From: CAZZNQ01 sp964655775
GTDB lineage: Bacteria > Planctomycetota > Brocadiia > SM23-32
Reading direction: 5' to 3'
NCBI GenBank assembly: GCA_964655775.1
Contig: CAZZNQ010000022.1
Span: 1-47,946 of the forward strand
Length of the DNA: 47,946 bases
A model generated the notes under the pieces. It was not told where the DNA came from. It worked only from the letters and a program-made list of their open reading frames with translations, and made no database searches. Position 1 is the first letter of the stretch. Every line of letters begins with the position of its first letter. Of this stretch, positions 15,703 through 25,003 are shown piece by piece. Position numbers and translations under genes: made by a program.

Positions 15703-17576
15703 ACGGTTTGCGATTCTACGCCCTGAGTAACGCCTGGCTGCTGGCGCTGGTCGTGCCGGTCGTACTGTTCTACTTCCTCAAGCTGAAACGGCCGCAGGTT
15801 CTGGTGCCGTCGCTGGTGCTGTGGCGGAGGCTGCTGGACGACCGCCGCGTCAACTCGCCCTTCCAGCGTTTCAAGCGCAACCTCCTCCTGCTCCTTCAGT
15901 TGCTTGCCCTCTGCGCGCTCATAGCCGCCGCCATGCAGCCGTTCCGGTCCGGGCGCCGGGAGCGTATACACCAGATTCCCGTGCTGCTGGACGCCTCGGC
16001 CAGCATGGGCGCGCTGGACGCTCCGGGTGGGCGAACTCGGCTGGAAGAGGCGAAGAGTCAGATCCGGGAGATCATAGACGGGCTTCTTCCAGACCAGGAG
16101 ATGTGCCTCATCGTGTTCGGACGCACGGCGCGGAAGGTGGCGGATTTCACCAATAACAAGCGAGTGTTGCTGGGCGCACTGGACGCCGTGCGAGTGGATG
16201 ACGTGGCTGGAGACGTGGAAGACGCGCTGCGCATGGTCCAGGCGCTGGCTCAGCGCATGCCCTTGCGGGAGGTGGTGCTGTTCTCGGACGGCAACTTCCC
16301 CGTCAGGGCGCACTTCGACCTCTCTTTCAAGCTCCGATTCGAGAAACTGCCGCCGGGCGGGCCGAACCTGGGCATCACGTTCCTGAACGCCCGGCGGTCC
16401 GCCGATGGACCGTGGGACGTGTTTGCGATGATCGAACGCTCCGCCCAGGGCGAGGACGGTGCGACCGTGGAACTGCTGGACGGAAGAGAGTCGCTTGGCG
16501 TGCAGGACGTGGATCCGAAGCCCGACGACGGCGAGCGGCTGGTGTTCCGCGTCCCCGGCGACCGGCCCGCTTCATTGGAGCTGAAGCTCACTCCGCGGGG
16601 GTTCGACGCGCTCGATTCCGACAACGTGGCGTTCCTCCGCCTTCCGGTTTCGCGTCCCGTTCAGGCACAGGTTGCGCCGGAGATGGCCGCCTTCCGGCAC
16701 GCCCTGTCGGTTCTGGACTCCGTCTCGCTCGTTGCGTCCGAGGAGGCGCCCGCCGGCACCGTGGACCTGCTGGTGAGCGACGACGCGGCGGACCTGAACG
16801 TTGACGCCGGAACCTGCCTGTTCGTGGGCGTGCGTCCGCCGGACCTCGAAGGCTTGATTGAGATGGGCACCGGCGGCACGTCCGTGGTGGACTGGCGTCG
16901 AGGTGCACAGCTTCTGCATCACGTGGAACTCGACGATCTGGCCGTTCTGGATCAGCCGTGTGCGCTCGGGGGCGCGGTCGAGTCCGACTTCGAGGCGCGC
17001 GGCTACGAAGTGCTGATCCATGGCGAGGACGGCCCGCTTCTCCTGCAGAAGCGCGAAGGGGAGCGGTTGCTCTTCTTCCTGCTGTTCCATACGGATCGGT
17101 CGACGCTGCCTTACCGACTGGCGTTTCCGGTGTTGGTTTCCAACCTGGTTCAGGTGGCGATGGAGCAGGCCGGGCTGGCGGGGGTGAGCGCCGCGCGGAC
17201 GGGCGTGATCACCGATCTGACTGCGCGGCCGGGCGAAACCTGTACCGTCCGAGGTCCGGGCGGAGAGGAGCGGTCGCTGACGGCGGACGCTCAGGGCCTT
17301 CTTTCCGGGTTGGCGGCCGACCGTGTGGGCTACTACACGGTGTCGCGATCCGGCGGAAAACCGGAGCGGATTGGAGCCGCTCTGCTGTCACCTCAGGAGA
17401 CAGGTCTGCGCGCGTCCGACGAGATCAGGTTTGACGAGGACCTGAGCGTCGCGGCTTCCACGGGCGGCCCCGAGACGGATCGTCGCCTATGGCCGCTGCT
17501 GGCGATGGGTGCGCTCGGGCTGCTCATGTGCGAGTGGTGGTATTTCCAGAGGCGTCCAGGAGGTTTCGCTCGATGA
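15699..17576 (+). CDS. BatA-like VWA protein with N-terminal double membrane anchor
   Basis: A 625-residue membrane protein. Residues 12-28 and 60-80 form the paired N-terminal helices of the BatA (aerotolerance) family, followed by a VWA domain with LLDASASMG (Asp98, Ser100, Ser102). The region after about 280 is a beta-rich and amidotransferase-like stretch. A final helix near 600-618 ends in EWWYFQRR. It is longer than classic BatA (about 330), matching the extended planctomycete type. The ATG at 15699 overlaps the DUF58 stop. It likely works in the membrane with the MoxR and DUF58 products. The stop overlaps the next start. Confidence 0.85.
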   Translation: MNGLRFYALSNAWLLALVVPVVLFYFLKLKRPQVLVPSLVLWRRLLDDRRVNSPFQRFKRNLLLLLQLLALCALIAAAMQPFRSGRRERIHQIPVLLDASASMGALDAPGGRTRLEEAKSQIREIIDGLLPDQEMCLIVFGRTARKVADFTNNKRVLLGALDAVRVDDVAGDVEDALRMVQALAQRMPLREVVLFSDGNFPVRAHFDLSFKLRFEKLPPGGPNLGITFLNARRSADGPWDVFAMIERSAQGEDGATVELLDGRESLGVQDVDPKPDDGERLVFRVPGDRPASLELKLTPRGFDALDSDNVAFLRLPVSRPVQAQVAPEMAAFRHALSVLDSVSLVASEEAPAGTVDLLVSDDAADLNVDAGTCLFVGVRPPDLEGLIEMGTGGTSVVDWRRGAQLLHHVELDDLAVLDQPCALGGAVESDFEARGYEVLIHGEDGPLLLQKREGERLLFFLLFHTDRSTLPYRLAFPVLVSNLVQVAMEQAGLAGVSAARTGVITDLTARPGETCTVRGPGGEERSLTADAQGLLSGLAADRVGYYTVSRSGGKPERIGAALLSPQETGLRASDEIRFDEDLSVAASTGGPETDRRLWPLLAMGALGLLMCEWWYFQRRPGGFAR

Positions 17577-19588
17577 GATCGGCCGTGGCGACATCGCTGC
17601 TCCTGCTGGCAATGGGCGTTCTCTGTGCCGAAGCGCAAGCTGCGGAGTCGACGCCCCTCCGCGTCTCGTTGGAGCCGATGTGTCCGCGTCCGCGGACCGG
17701 GGCTCCGATAGCACTGGAGTTGACGCTGGACAGCGGCTACGACCACCTCCTTGAGGGACGCATGCGTTTCGTCCTTCTGGACGGTCTGGCGGCTATAGGA
17801 CGTTACGTGAGTGGCGAAATGGCCGTGATCAACGGCCGGCAGCGCTACCGGCTGACGCTTCCCCCGCCGACCAGGGAGTCCATAGGCAGGTGGGTAGACG
17901 TCAGAATGCAATTCGCGGGTGAGGTGGAGATCGATCTGGCTCCGACCACGTTGGCGACCCCCGGGGGCGCTAACAGATCATTCGTGGTGGGCGTGTGCCG
18001 CGGCGATGCCGCCGGCGGCGGGTGGGTGGCGGAGGTGCCGCGGAACATGCTGCTCATGGACCTGGATCCGCGGCCGGTGGACGAACGCGACTACACCTGT
18101 TCCATCGCCACGGTTGTCGCGGACAAGATGCCGGCCGGCCCGCTCGGCTGCTGTGCCTTCGACATTCTGGTACTGGCCGGGGAGGGATTCGGCGAGCTCT
18201 CTTCCGGGCAACTGGATGCCGTGCTCAGGTGGGTGCGCGGCGGCGGCAGCGTGCTCGTGTTCCCACGCGAGAACGAGGACCAGCGACACCTGGAGTTCTT
18301 AAACGCCCTGGCCGGGACCGCTACGCACTTCGGCAGCGCTGCGTCCGGTCCGCTCAGTGTCGGCGCACGCCCCCAGCGGGGGGAGTTCTTCCTCGTGGAC
18401 TGCGGACTGGGAAGAGCGGCGCTGGCCGCCGGCCCGGTTCCCCGGTTCGACTTCGACTCGGCGGAATGGCGCGAGACCGTCGCCTTCCTGTGGCGGCTCA
18501 ACCGCGCGCAGGCGCGGCTGGTTGTGTCCGAGGGCAAGTGGAAGAAGCCCGAGCCGGTGCCGACGGGCGTCGGCTATGACCCCTATCGCGGCGGCGTCCG
18601 GAGGGAGCCGCTGGCGGTGGGCCTCGATGTAATGCCCCTGCAGAACGGTTCGCTTCTTTTGGATGCGCTCATGCCGGAATCGGTCCGCGTGATACCTATC
18701 GGGGTGTTGGCGCTGGTCTTCATCCTGTTCGTTCTGGTGGTGGGCCCCGTGGACTACTTTGTGCTGGGCCTGCTGCGGCGTCGGCGGTGGACGTGGGTCG
18801 TCTTCCCGCTTCTTTGCGGAGGGCTGGCGCTGGTCGTCGTCAACATATCCGAGCGATACATGGGTTTGGGGAGGCGCCACAGTTCGCTCACGTTCGTAGA
18901 TGTCGGATCCGGAGGCGAGGTGCTGCGATCGACGCGCTTCGGGCTGTCCTTCTCCGGCAAGGAGGGGGCCGTGCGGGCGGCCATCGAGGACGGCCTGTTC
19001 TCGCCTGTCAACATTGCGTTGCTCAGATACGGGAGCTATTACTACTACCCGGGGCAACTCCCGGCCGATTCCTCATCGCGAACCGTCCTGTACGAGGGTC
19101 GTTTCCCGTCACGCTATTCTGTGACATATCGGGTACCGCAGTGGACGCCTGTCATGGAAAGGGTCACCACTTTCGGGTCGGATGTGCAGCCGCCAGAGTT
19201 GGACTGGGACGACCTCGGGGAGGCGAGCGACCGGAGTTTCGTGGCCTGGTACTCGTTGGGGCGGGAGTGGTTGGCGAAGCTCGACGGGCCCGGTGCCGTG
19301 TATCTGCTGCGGGGTGGCGGTAGCATTCACACGCTTGCGGAGAACTGGCGCGGCGACGATGGGGCGGGATGGCGCCGTCCGGAGCTGAGCGGGTTCCTCC
19401 GGGACGTAACCATGCGTCAGCCTGCCGGCCTCTTCGCCGTCGTTTCCCAGATAGCCCCCACGGGTTCGGGTGATTTCGCCGATCTGAGCGTGTTGGACCC
19501 GGCCGATCCCCGCCGGCAGATGGTGATGGTGCTGACTCGCCGCGAAGACGACTACATCTGCTACCGCCGACTATACCGAGGAGAATGA
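17573..19588 (+). CDS. Exported membrane protein with GPVDY motif (module A, first gene)
   Basis: A 671-residue protein with a clear signal peptide (residues 1-23, cleaved after AQA or AAE). The first 350 residues are extracytoplasmic: a beta-rich domain, then an amidotransferase/DUF4350-like region (FDILVLAGEGF, then a GGGSVLVFPR strand). Helices near 373-395 and 402-425 are linked by GPVDYFVLGLLRRRRW; the rest is again exposed. The ATG at 17573 overlaps the previous stop and has AGGAGG about nine bases upstream. The GPVDY arrangement recurs in the protein at 22261-24051, and both genes precede an ABC-2 ATPase/permease pair. It may be an accessory subunit of that transporter, by analogy with GldG-type proteins. 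That role is inferred. Confidence 0.7.
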   Translation: MRSAVATSLLLLAMGVLCAEAQAAESTPLRVSLEPMCPRPRTGAPIALELTLDSGYDHLLEGRMRFVLLDGLAAIGRYVSGEMAVINGRQRYRLTLPPPTRESIGRWVDVRMQFAGEVEIDLAPTTLATPGGANRSFVVGVCRGDAAGGGWVAEVPRNMLLMDLDPRPVDERDYTCSIATVVADKMPAGPLGCCAFDILVLAGEGFGELSSGQLDAVLRWVRGGGSVLVFPRENEDQRHLEFLNALAGTATHFGSAASGPLSVGARPQRGEFFLVDCGLGRAALAAGPVPRFDFDSAEWRETVAFLWRLNRAQARLVVSEGKWKKPEPVPTGVGYDPYRGGVRREPLAVGLDVMPLQNGSLLLDALMPESVRVIPIGVLALVFILFVLVVGPVDYFVLGLLRRRRWTWVVFPLLCGGLALVVVNISERYMGLGRRHSSLTFVDVGSGGEVLRSTRFGLSFSGKEGAVRAAIEDGLFSPVNIALLRYGSYYYYPGQLPADSSSRTVLYEGRFPSRYSVTYRVPQWTPVMERVTTFGSDVQPPELDWDDLGEASDRSFVAWYSLGREWLAKLDGPGAVYLLRGGGSIHTLAENWRGDDGAGWRRPELSGFLRDVTMRQPAGLFAVVSQIAPTGSGDFADLSVLDPADPRRQMVMVLTRREDDYICYRRLYRGE

Positions 19589-20523
19589 GTGTGGAACTTG
19601 TCAGCGTCAACAATCTGTGGGTTCGGTACGGCAAGACGGTGGCGGTTCGGGACTTGACCTTCTCCATACCGCGCGGTGAGGTGTTCGGTTTCATCGGTCC
19701 CAACGGTGCCGGCAAGACCACCACCATCAAGGTTCTGGCCACGCTGATGGCTGCCGACAGGGGAAGCGCTTATGTGTGTGGAATGAACGTGCAGCGACAT
19801 CCGCGCAAGGTGCGCGAACGCATAGGCTATATGCCGGATTTTTTCGGCGTGTACGACGACCTGACCGTCGAGGAGTACCTGCACTTCTTCGCAGCCGCCT
19901 ACCGCATCACCGGTGCGCGTCGCCGTGCCGTGGTAGGCGACGTGCTGGACCTGACCGATCTTACTGAGAAGATGCGCTCGCCGGTAGACTCTCTCTCGCG
20001 CGGGATGAAACAGCGCCTGGGAATGGCTCGGGTGCTTCTGCACGATCCGGAGGTGTTACTGCTGGACGAACCCGCCAGCGGACTGGACCCCCGTGCGCGG
20101 ATAGAGATCCGGGAGATACTCAAAGAGCTCAAGCTGATGGGTAAGACCATCCTTGTCTCCAGCCACATCCTTCACGAGCTGGCGCAAATCTGCACGCGTG
20201 TCGGAATTGTGGAGGCCGGGCAGCTTGTGGCCGAAGGCGATCTTGACCAGATCTACCGCCAGCTCGGGCTGCGCCGGGTGGTCCACGTCCAGATATCGAA
20301 CCTGACGCCTGAGATGCTGGACGGCATCCGGGCTATCGAGGGCGTGGCATCGGTGGAGACGCACGTGGACCGGCTGCTCTTCCGTGTGCAGGAGGAGATC
20401 CTGCCCGTGGAAGACCTGCTGGGACGACTGCAGGCACTGGGCGCCCGCATCTACATGTTCCAGCCGGCCGCCGTGGACATGGAAACAGTGTTCATGAAAC
20501 TGACGCAGGGGAAGATCGCATGA
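19585..20523 (+). CDS. ABC-2-type transporter ATPase (module A)
   Basis: A 312-residue ATP-binding subunit with Walker A GPNGAGKTTT (about residues 33-42), signature LSRGMKQRL, Walker B VLLLDEPASGLDP and a switch histidine in SSHIL. A C-terminal 90-residue extension follows, as in CcmA/GldA-type exporters. It should energise the permease encoded next, whose start codon overlaps this stop. The start at 19585 overlaps the previous stop (ATGA) with GAGGAG just upstream. It is closely similar over its whole length to the ATPase at 24038-25003, including the shared stretch LLLDEPASGLDPRARIE. Confidence 0.92.
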   Translation: MSVELVSVNNLWVRYGKTVAVRDLTFSIPRGEVFGFIGPNGAGKTTTIKVLATLMAADRGSAYVCGMNVQRHPRKVRERIGYMPDFFGVYDDLTVEEYLHFFAAAYRITGARRRAVVGDVLDLTDLTEKMRSPVDSLSRGMKQRLGMARVLLHDPEVLLLDEPASGLDPRARIEIREILKELKLMGKTILVSSHILHELAQICTRVGIVEAGQLVAEGDLDQIYRQLGLRRVVHVQISNLTPEMLDGIRAIEGVASVETHVDRLLFRVQEEILPVEDLLGRLQALGARIYMFQPAAVDMETVFMKLTQGKIA

Positions 20524-22271
20524 ACCTGGCCCGCCTCAGAGCGCCGATGCCGCTGCTGACCAAGGAACTGACCGAGCAAGCGGCCCGGAAACGCACCTAC
20601 GCCATGCGCGTGCTCTACGCGGTGGGCCTGTTCGGAGTCTTCCTGCTGACGATGCAGGACATCACCGGCGGCTTGGGCTCCGCCAACGTGCTCTATTCGC
20701 TGGGACGCGGAAAGGAACTCTTCTACGTGCTGTTCGGCCTCCAGTTCGCGGGCATATGCCTGTTTCTGCCGGCGCTGATGTCCGGTGCCATCGCCGGTGA
20801 GAAGGAGCACCAGTCGCTGGCCCTGCTGCTTGTGACCGGCCTGTCTCCCTGGGAGATCGTGATGCAGAAGTACGTGAGTCGGCTGGTGCCGATGGTCTCG
20901 TTTCTTCTGCTTTCATTGCCGTTGCTGGCCGTGTGCTACGCCTACGGCGGCATGAGCACCGGCCTGCTGGTGAACGGAACGCTGGCTCTCTTCATCACGG
21001 CGGCGCAAATCGGCGCGTTGGCATTGCTGATGTCCGCCTTCTGGCCGCGCACGGTGCACGCCTTCGTCTGGACGTACGTGGCCGGTTTCGTGATCTACTT
21101 CGGACCGGTGCTTGCCGCGGCGTTCATGCACAGCGCCTGGGGAATGCGCTTCGATCCCGAGGACGCACTCGTGTTCTTCCCTGTGTACACCCTCATGGAG
21201 TCCGGCTCGGACGTTGGCGAGTTCGTGGGCATGAACATCCCGCTGGGCCTGGTGACCCTCGGATGTCTGGTCGGGGCGCGCGTGTTCCTGACGCGACGCG
21301 CTTTCGTCTCGACCCGCAATCCGTTCGTGGTTGTGTTTCAGAAGCTGGACCGGTTCTGGCACCGCGCGAACCGACTGGTCGGCGGCGTCGTTCTGATAAA
21401 GGAGAGGAGCACGCTGCCGGAGCACGACCCCATAGCGTGGCGGGCGGCAAGCAAAGGTACCGTCGGTGCGCCGTCTCACCTGATCCGCATCCTTTTGTTG
21501 CTCGAGTTGCCCGTGCTGCTGTTTGCGGGCATGTTCGGCTGGGCGGGTGGAGGAGACGAGCCGCTGACGTTCCTGCTCTTCCTGCTGTGGCCGGTGGTGG
21601 CTCTGATCCTGGTGGCCGTCTGCGCAAACGCGTTTGTCTCCGAACGGGCGGGGCAGACCCTGGACATCCTGCTGGCGACGCCGATGACGGGCCGGAGCAT
21701 CATGCGCCAGAAAGCGCGGGGTCTGAGGAGGCTCACGGTGGTGCTGGCCGTGCACATCGCGACGATCGGGGTGCTGGAGACTGTGGTGGGAGAGGACAAG
21801 GCCGTGTTTCCCTATCTGTCGATGATGCTGGCGACGACGGCCACCTACATGATGCTGATGACGTGGGTTTCGCTGTGGGTGAGCCTGAGGGCGAGATCTC
21901 GCCCGAGGGCCGTCATCCTTGCCATCTTCCTCTTTGTGCTGTGGTGCGCTCTGCCCGTTTTCGGCGTTATCCTGATTGACGAGTTGCGCATCTGGAGTGT
22001 ATCGCATCCACCGTTCTCGTACGCGCTGTTGTTCAGCCCGGTTACCATGGTGGTCGTGCCTGAGATACCGTATGACTGGGGCGCGTTCGGGAGCATTGTG
22101 TTTGCGGCGATTGTCAACACGCTGTTCTATGGCGGGGTCGCGCTGTTTTTCCGTGCGCTGCTGCTTCGCCGAGCCGACAGGTACCTCGGGCGAGTGCCTG
22201 AACCCGGGCGGGCATGCGCGGTGCGGCATCCGGGAGACGCCGACATGGAGGCCGACGGCCATGCGGGCTGA
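20520..22271 (+). CDS. ABC-2-type transporter permease (module A)
   Basis: A 583-residue protein with about 10-12 hydrophobic segments in two halves, forming the membrane part of the exporter energised by the upstream ATPase. The conserved loop AGEKEHQSLALLLVTGLSPWEI near residue 90 is typical of ABC-2 permeases and recurs as a variant in the permease at 25000-26553. The start codon overlaps the ATPase stop (ATGA at 20520). The last 11 bases overlap the next gene. The transported substrate is unknown. Confidence 0.88.
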   Translation: MNLARLRAPMPLLTKELTEQAARKRTYAMRVLYAVGLFGVFLLTMQDITGGLGSANVLYSLGRGKELFYVLFGLQFAGICLFLPALMSGAIAGEKEHQSLALLLVTGLSPWEIVMQKYVSRLVPMVSFLLLSLPLLAVCYAYGGMSTGLLVNGTLALFITAAQIGALALLMSAFWPRTVHAFVWTYVAGFVIYFGPVLAAAFMHSAWGMRFDPEDALVFFPVYTLMESGSDVGEFVGMNIPLGLVTLGCLVGARVFLTRRAFVSTRNPFVVVFQKLDRFWHRANRLVGGVVLIKERSTLPEHDPIAWRAASKGTVGAPSHLIRILLLLELPVLLFAGMFGWAGGGDEPLTFLLFLLWPVVALILVAVCANAFVSERAGQTLDILLATPMTGRSIMRQKARGLRRLTVVLAVHIATIGVLETVVGEDKAVFPYLSMMLATTATYMMLMTWVSLWVSLRARSRPRAVILAIFLFVLWCALPVFGVILIDELRIWSVSHPPFSYALLFSPVTMVVVPEIPYDWGAFGSIVFAAIVNTLFYGGVALFFRALLLRRADRYLGRVPEPGRACAVRHPGDADMEADGHAG

Positions 22272-24051
22272 GATCAGCCGGACGGCATATCGTGGCCCGG
22301 CGCGCGTCATGGGCATCGCGCTCTTCGGCCTGCTCTTCTTCTGCAGCGGGGCGTCGGCTCTGGAAGTGGAGGAGGTGCGCTGGAACTTCGACGGACGCGT
22401 GCTCCCCGAAGCCATCAACCTTGTGTCGGTGCTGGTATCGAGCCCGGCGGATGAAGCGTTCGATGGCACGCTTTCGTTGCAGCGAGAGATGCTCACCGGT
22501 TCGCGTACCGGGCCGAAGTTGCTGCAGCCCTGCTACGTTGCCCCTTTCACGTCGCGGTGGGTGCAGTTCTATCCCTATGTCGGCAGCCCGAACGAGGACT
22601 GGGTACTGACCTTCGGCCGGCGGCGCTATGTCCTGCCGAACACCAACGTCGGCCCTCCGGCACGGGTGGTTCTTGTGGATCAGTCCGATCCCCGGAACCG
22701 ACCGGCGGGTGTCCGTTCGTTCCCAGAGAATCTGTTCCCGCCTACCGTGTGCGCGACGGACGCGCTGGGCGGAGTGGTGCTCGACCACGCGCCCAGGTGG
22801 GAGCCGGTGCGTCGGCGTGCATTCATGGCCTGGCTGAGGAAGGGCGGCGTTGTACACCTGGTGCCGCCGTCGGAGAGATCCCGCCAGGAGTTCGAGGGCG
22901 AGCTTTCTGCGCTGAACCTTGCGTCCGACCGTTTTGAGGTGGGAGACGGCCTGGTGGTCCGGCACCCCGTTTCCCTCAGTGAGGTCACCGACGACTACCT
23001 GTCGTCTAAGGGCTTTCCGAAGGCCCGGCTTGAGAGCGACGGCGCGGGCATGCTTCACGGTTTTGACGGCTTGATGCTCACCTATCTGCGCGGCCTTGTG
23101 CGCCCCGAGCACGAGTGGGTGCTTATCTACGCGCTTCTGGTCGCCTACGGTCTGGTGGCCGGTCCGGTCAACTACATCGTCGCGCGGAAATCGCGGAGCT
23201 TTCTGCGCCCGATTCTGCTTTTCGCGTGCACGGTGGGTGTGAGCGTCTTCATGATGACGTCTCTCGGGAAGCGGGGCTACGGTGAAGTGGCTACCGTTCA
23301 TTCGTTCTCCTACGCCCGCCAGATCGAGCCCGGCACCTATGACGTGTGCCAATGGGCGGACGCGTTCGCGACGCGCGGTGCTCGTTACGATATTCGCCAC
23401 GGCGGTGGATACGGCATCTACTCGGCATGCCAGCTCGCCGAGCCCGTTCCCGGCTTCGTGGTCAACGGACCGGCTGCCGTCTTCTCGTCCGAGGTGCCCC
23501 CATACTCCTCGCGCAGCTACTTGCATCGCAGTGAAATGGGGGGCCCTCGGCTGAGCGTGGCCGTTGGTTCGATGGGCGTCGACGGTCAGCCGCAGTCGAT
23601 GAAGCTGACGTCGGATGAGACGATGCCGGGCCCGCCTGAGACTCTGTGGACGGTCTCCAGCGGAGTCGTGGCCACCTACCGATGGGACGACCAAGAGGGC
23701 GAGTTCCGCCGGCGGGACAGCCGCCGGGAGGACTTCTACTTCCAGCAGGCCAACCTGGGTCGGCTCCGTGGTTGGGGCTACGGCTACGGTGAGCGGGTTG
23801 ACGACGAGCCGTTTTCCGAGCAATGCCGCGACCTGGCGGTCGCCGTGATGGCCCGTGCGTTGGGGACTGAGGGCATGATTGCGCAACGCGTCGAGAACCG
23901 GTACGAGTCGCCCGGCCGCATCCATGTCTTCATCCTGGTCCGCAGCCCCGAAGGCTTCCGTATGAAGCCGAATCCGTTCGGCGGCGAGACGGGCTATACG
24001 CTCTTCCATATACTCGCGAGAGACACCGGTGGAGAACATGAACGAGACTGA
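22261..24051 (+). CDS. Exported membrane protein with GPVNY motif (module B, first gene)
   Basis: A 596-residue protein that starts at ATG 22261, with GGAGG about nine bases upstream and an 11-base overlap with the permease gene; the frame is open further upstream only inside that gene. A signal peptide spans about residues 1-34. An extracytoplasmic beta-rich and amidotransferase/DUF4350-like domain follows (MAWLRKGGVVHLVPP resembles the GGGSVLVFP strand of the module A protein). Two helices near 286-308 and 317-335 surround GPVNYIVARKSRSFLRP. The remainder is exposed. Sequence has diverged, but the plan and motif match the product of 17573-19588, so the two look paralogous. Likely an accessory part of the transporter encoded next. 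Confidence 0.68.
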   Translation: MRAEISRTAYRGPARVMGIALFGLLFFCSGASALEVEEVRWNFDGRVLPEAINLVSVLVSSPADEAFDGTLSLQREMLTGSRTGPKLLQPCYVAPFTSRWVQFYPYVGSPNEDWVLTFGRRRYVLPNTNVGPPARVVLVDQSDPRNRPAGVRSFPENLFPPTVCATDALGGVVLDHAPRWEPVRRRAFMAWLRKGGVVHLVPPSERSRQEFEGELSALNLASDRFEVGDGLVVRHPVSLSEVTDDYLSSKGFPKARLESDGAGMLHGFDGLMLTYLRGLVRPEHEWVLIYALLVAYGLVAGPVNYIVARKSRSFLRPILLFACTVGVSVFMMTSLGKRGYGEVATVHSFSYARQIEPGTYDVCQWADAFATRGARYDIRHGGGYGIYSACQLAEPVPGFVVNGPAAVFSSEVPPYSSRSYLHRSEMGGPRLSVAVGSMGVDGQPQSMKLTSDETMPGPPETLWTVSSGVVATYRWDDQEGEFRRRDSRREDFYFQQANLGRLRGWGYGYGERVDDEPFSEQCRDLAVAVMARALGTEGMIAQRVENRYESPGRIHVFILVRSPEGFRMKPNPFGGETGYTLFHILARDTGGEHERD

Positions 24052-25003
24052 AACGGCCGCTGAGCCGGTCCTCAGCGTTCAGGGGTTGTCGCATTCCTAC
24101 AAGCGGACGCGGGCTCTCAGGAACGTGAGTTTCGAGGTCGAGCATGGGGCCATCCACGGTTTTGTGGGTCCGAACGGGGCCGGCAAGACCACCACGCTGA
24201 AGGTCCTTGCCACGTTGTTGAAGCCGCAGTCGGGTCGGGCGGTCGTCATGGGCAACGATATCGCGCGCCGGTACAAGCAGGTGCGGAAACTCATAGGCTA
24301 CATGCCCGACTACTTTGGCCTGTACCCACAGATGACGGTTTTCGAGAATCTGGACTTCTTCGGCGCCGCCTACGGGATAGACGCTCGGGGCCGGTCGGCC
24401 GTCATCGACGACGTGCTGCAACTCACCGACATGGCCGGTCGCCGTGACGCTCTGGTCAGATCGCTCTCCCGTGGCATGGAGCAGCGTCTGAGCCTCGCCC
24501 GGGCGTTGATAAACGATCCGCGACTCCTGCTGTTGGACGAGCCCGCCTCCGGGCTGGATCCGCGCGCCCGCATCGAGCTGATGGAGATTCTCAAGGAGCT
24601 CGGACGGATGGGCAAGACCATCTTCATCAGTTCGCACATACTTGGCGAGCTGGCCGGGCTCTGCGATAGCGTGACCATCATCGACCGCGGCACCATACGC
24701 TACACCGGGCCGATGGCCGACCTTCTGGCCGAAGAGAGAGGCGCGACCTCCTACCTGTTGACTCTGCGAGAGAGCAGCGAAGCGGTGGAAGCGGCGCTGC
24801 GTGCCATAGACGGCGTGCTGGAGGTGACGCCGGAGGCCGAGACGCGCAGTTACCGCATTCGCCTGGACGCGTCGAAGGCCGAAACGAACGCGGTCCTCCA
24901 GGCGGTGATCGAGGTGGGAGCCGCGGTGGAGTCGTTCCGAGTGGTTATGCGCGAGCTGAGCCAGGCATTCATGGACCTGACCGAGCCGGGGGTGCCGTCA
25001 TGA
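24038..25003 (+). CDS. ABC-2-type transporter ATPase (module B)
   Basis: A 321-residue ATP-binding subunit with Walker A GPNGAGKTTT, signature LSRGMEQRL, Walker B LLLLDEPASGLDP and SSHIL switch, plus a C-terminal extension of about 90 residues. The ATG at 24038 is preferred over GTG at 24029, which would place the GGTGGAG ribosome binding site inside the gene. It overlaps the previous gene by 14 bases, and its stop overlaps the permease start (ATGA). It is the paralogue of the ATPase at 19585-20523. Confidence 0.92.
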   Translation: MNETETAAEPVLSVQGLSHSYKRTRALRNVSFEVEHGAIHGFVGPNGAGKTTTLKVLATLLKPQSGRAVVMGNDIARRYKQVRKLIGYMPDYFGLYPQMTVFENLDFFGAAYGIDARGRSAVIDDVLQLTDMAGRRDALVRSLSRGMEQRLSLARALINDPRLLLLDEPASGLDPRARIELMEILKELGRMGKTIFISSHILGELAGLCDSVTIIDRGTIRYTGPMADLLAEERGATSYLLTLRESSEAVEAALRAIDGVLEVTPEAETRSYRIRLDASKAETNAVLQAVIEVGAAVESFRVVMRELSQAFMDLTEPGVPS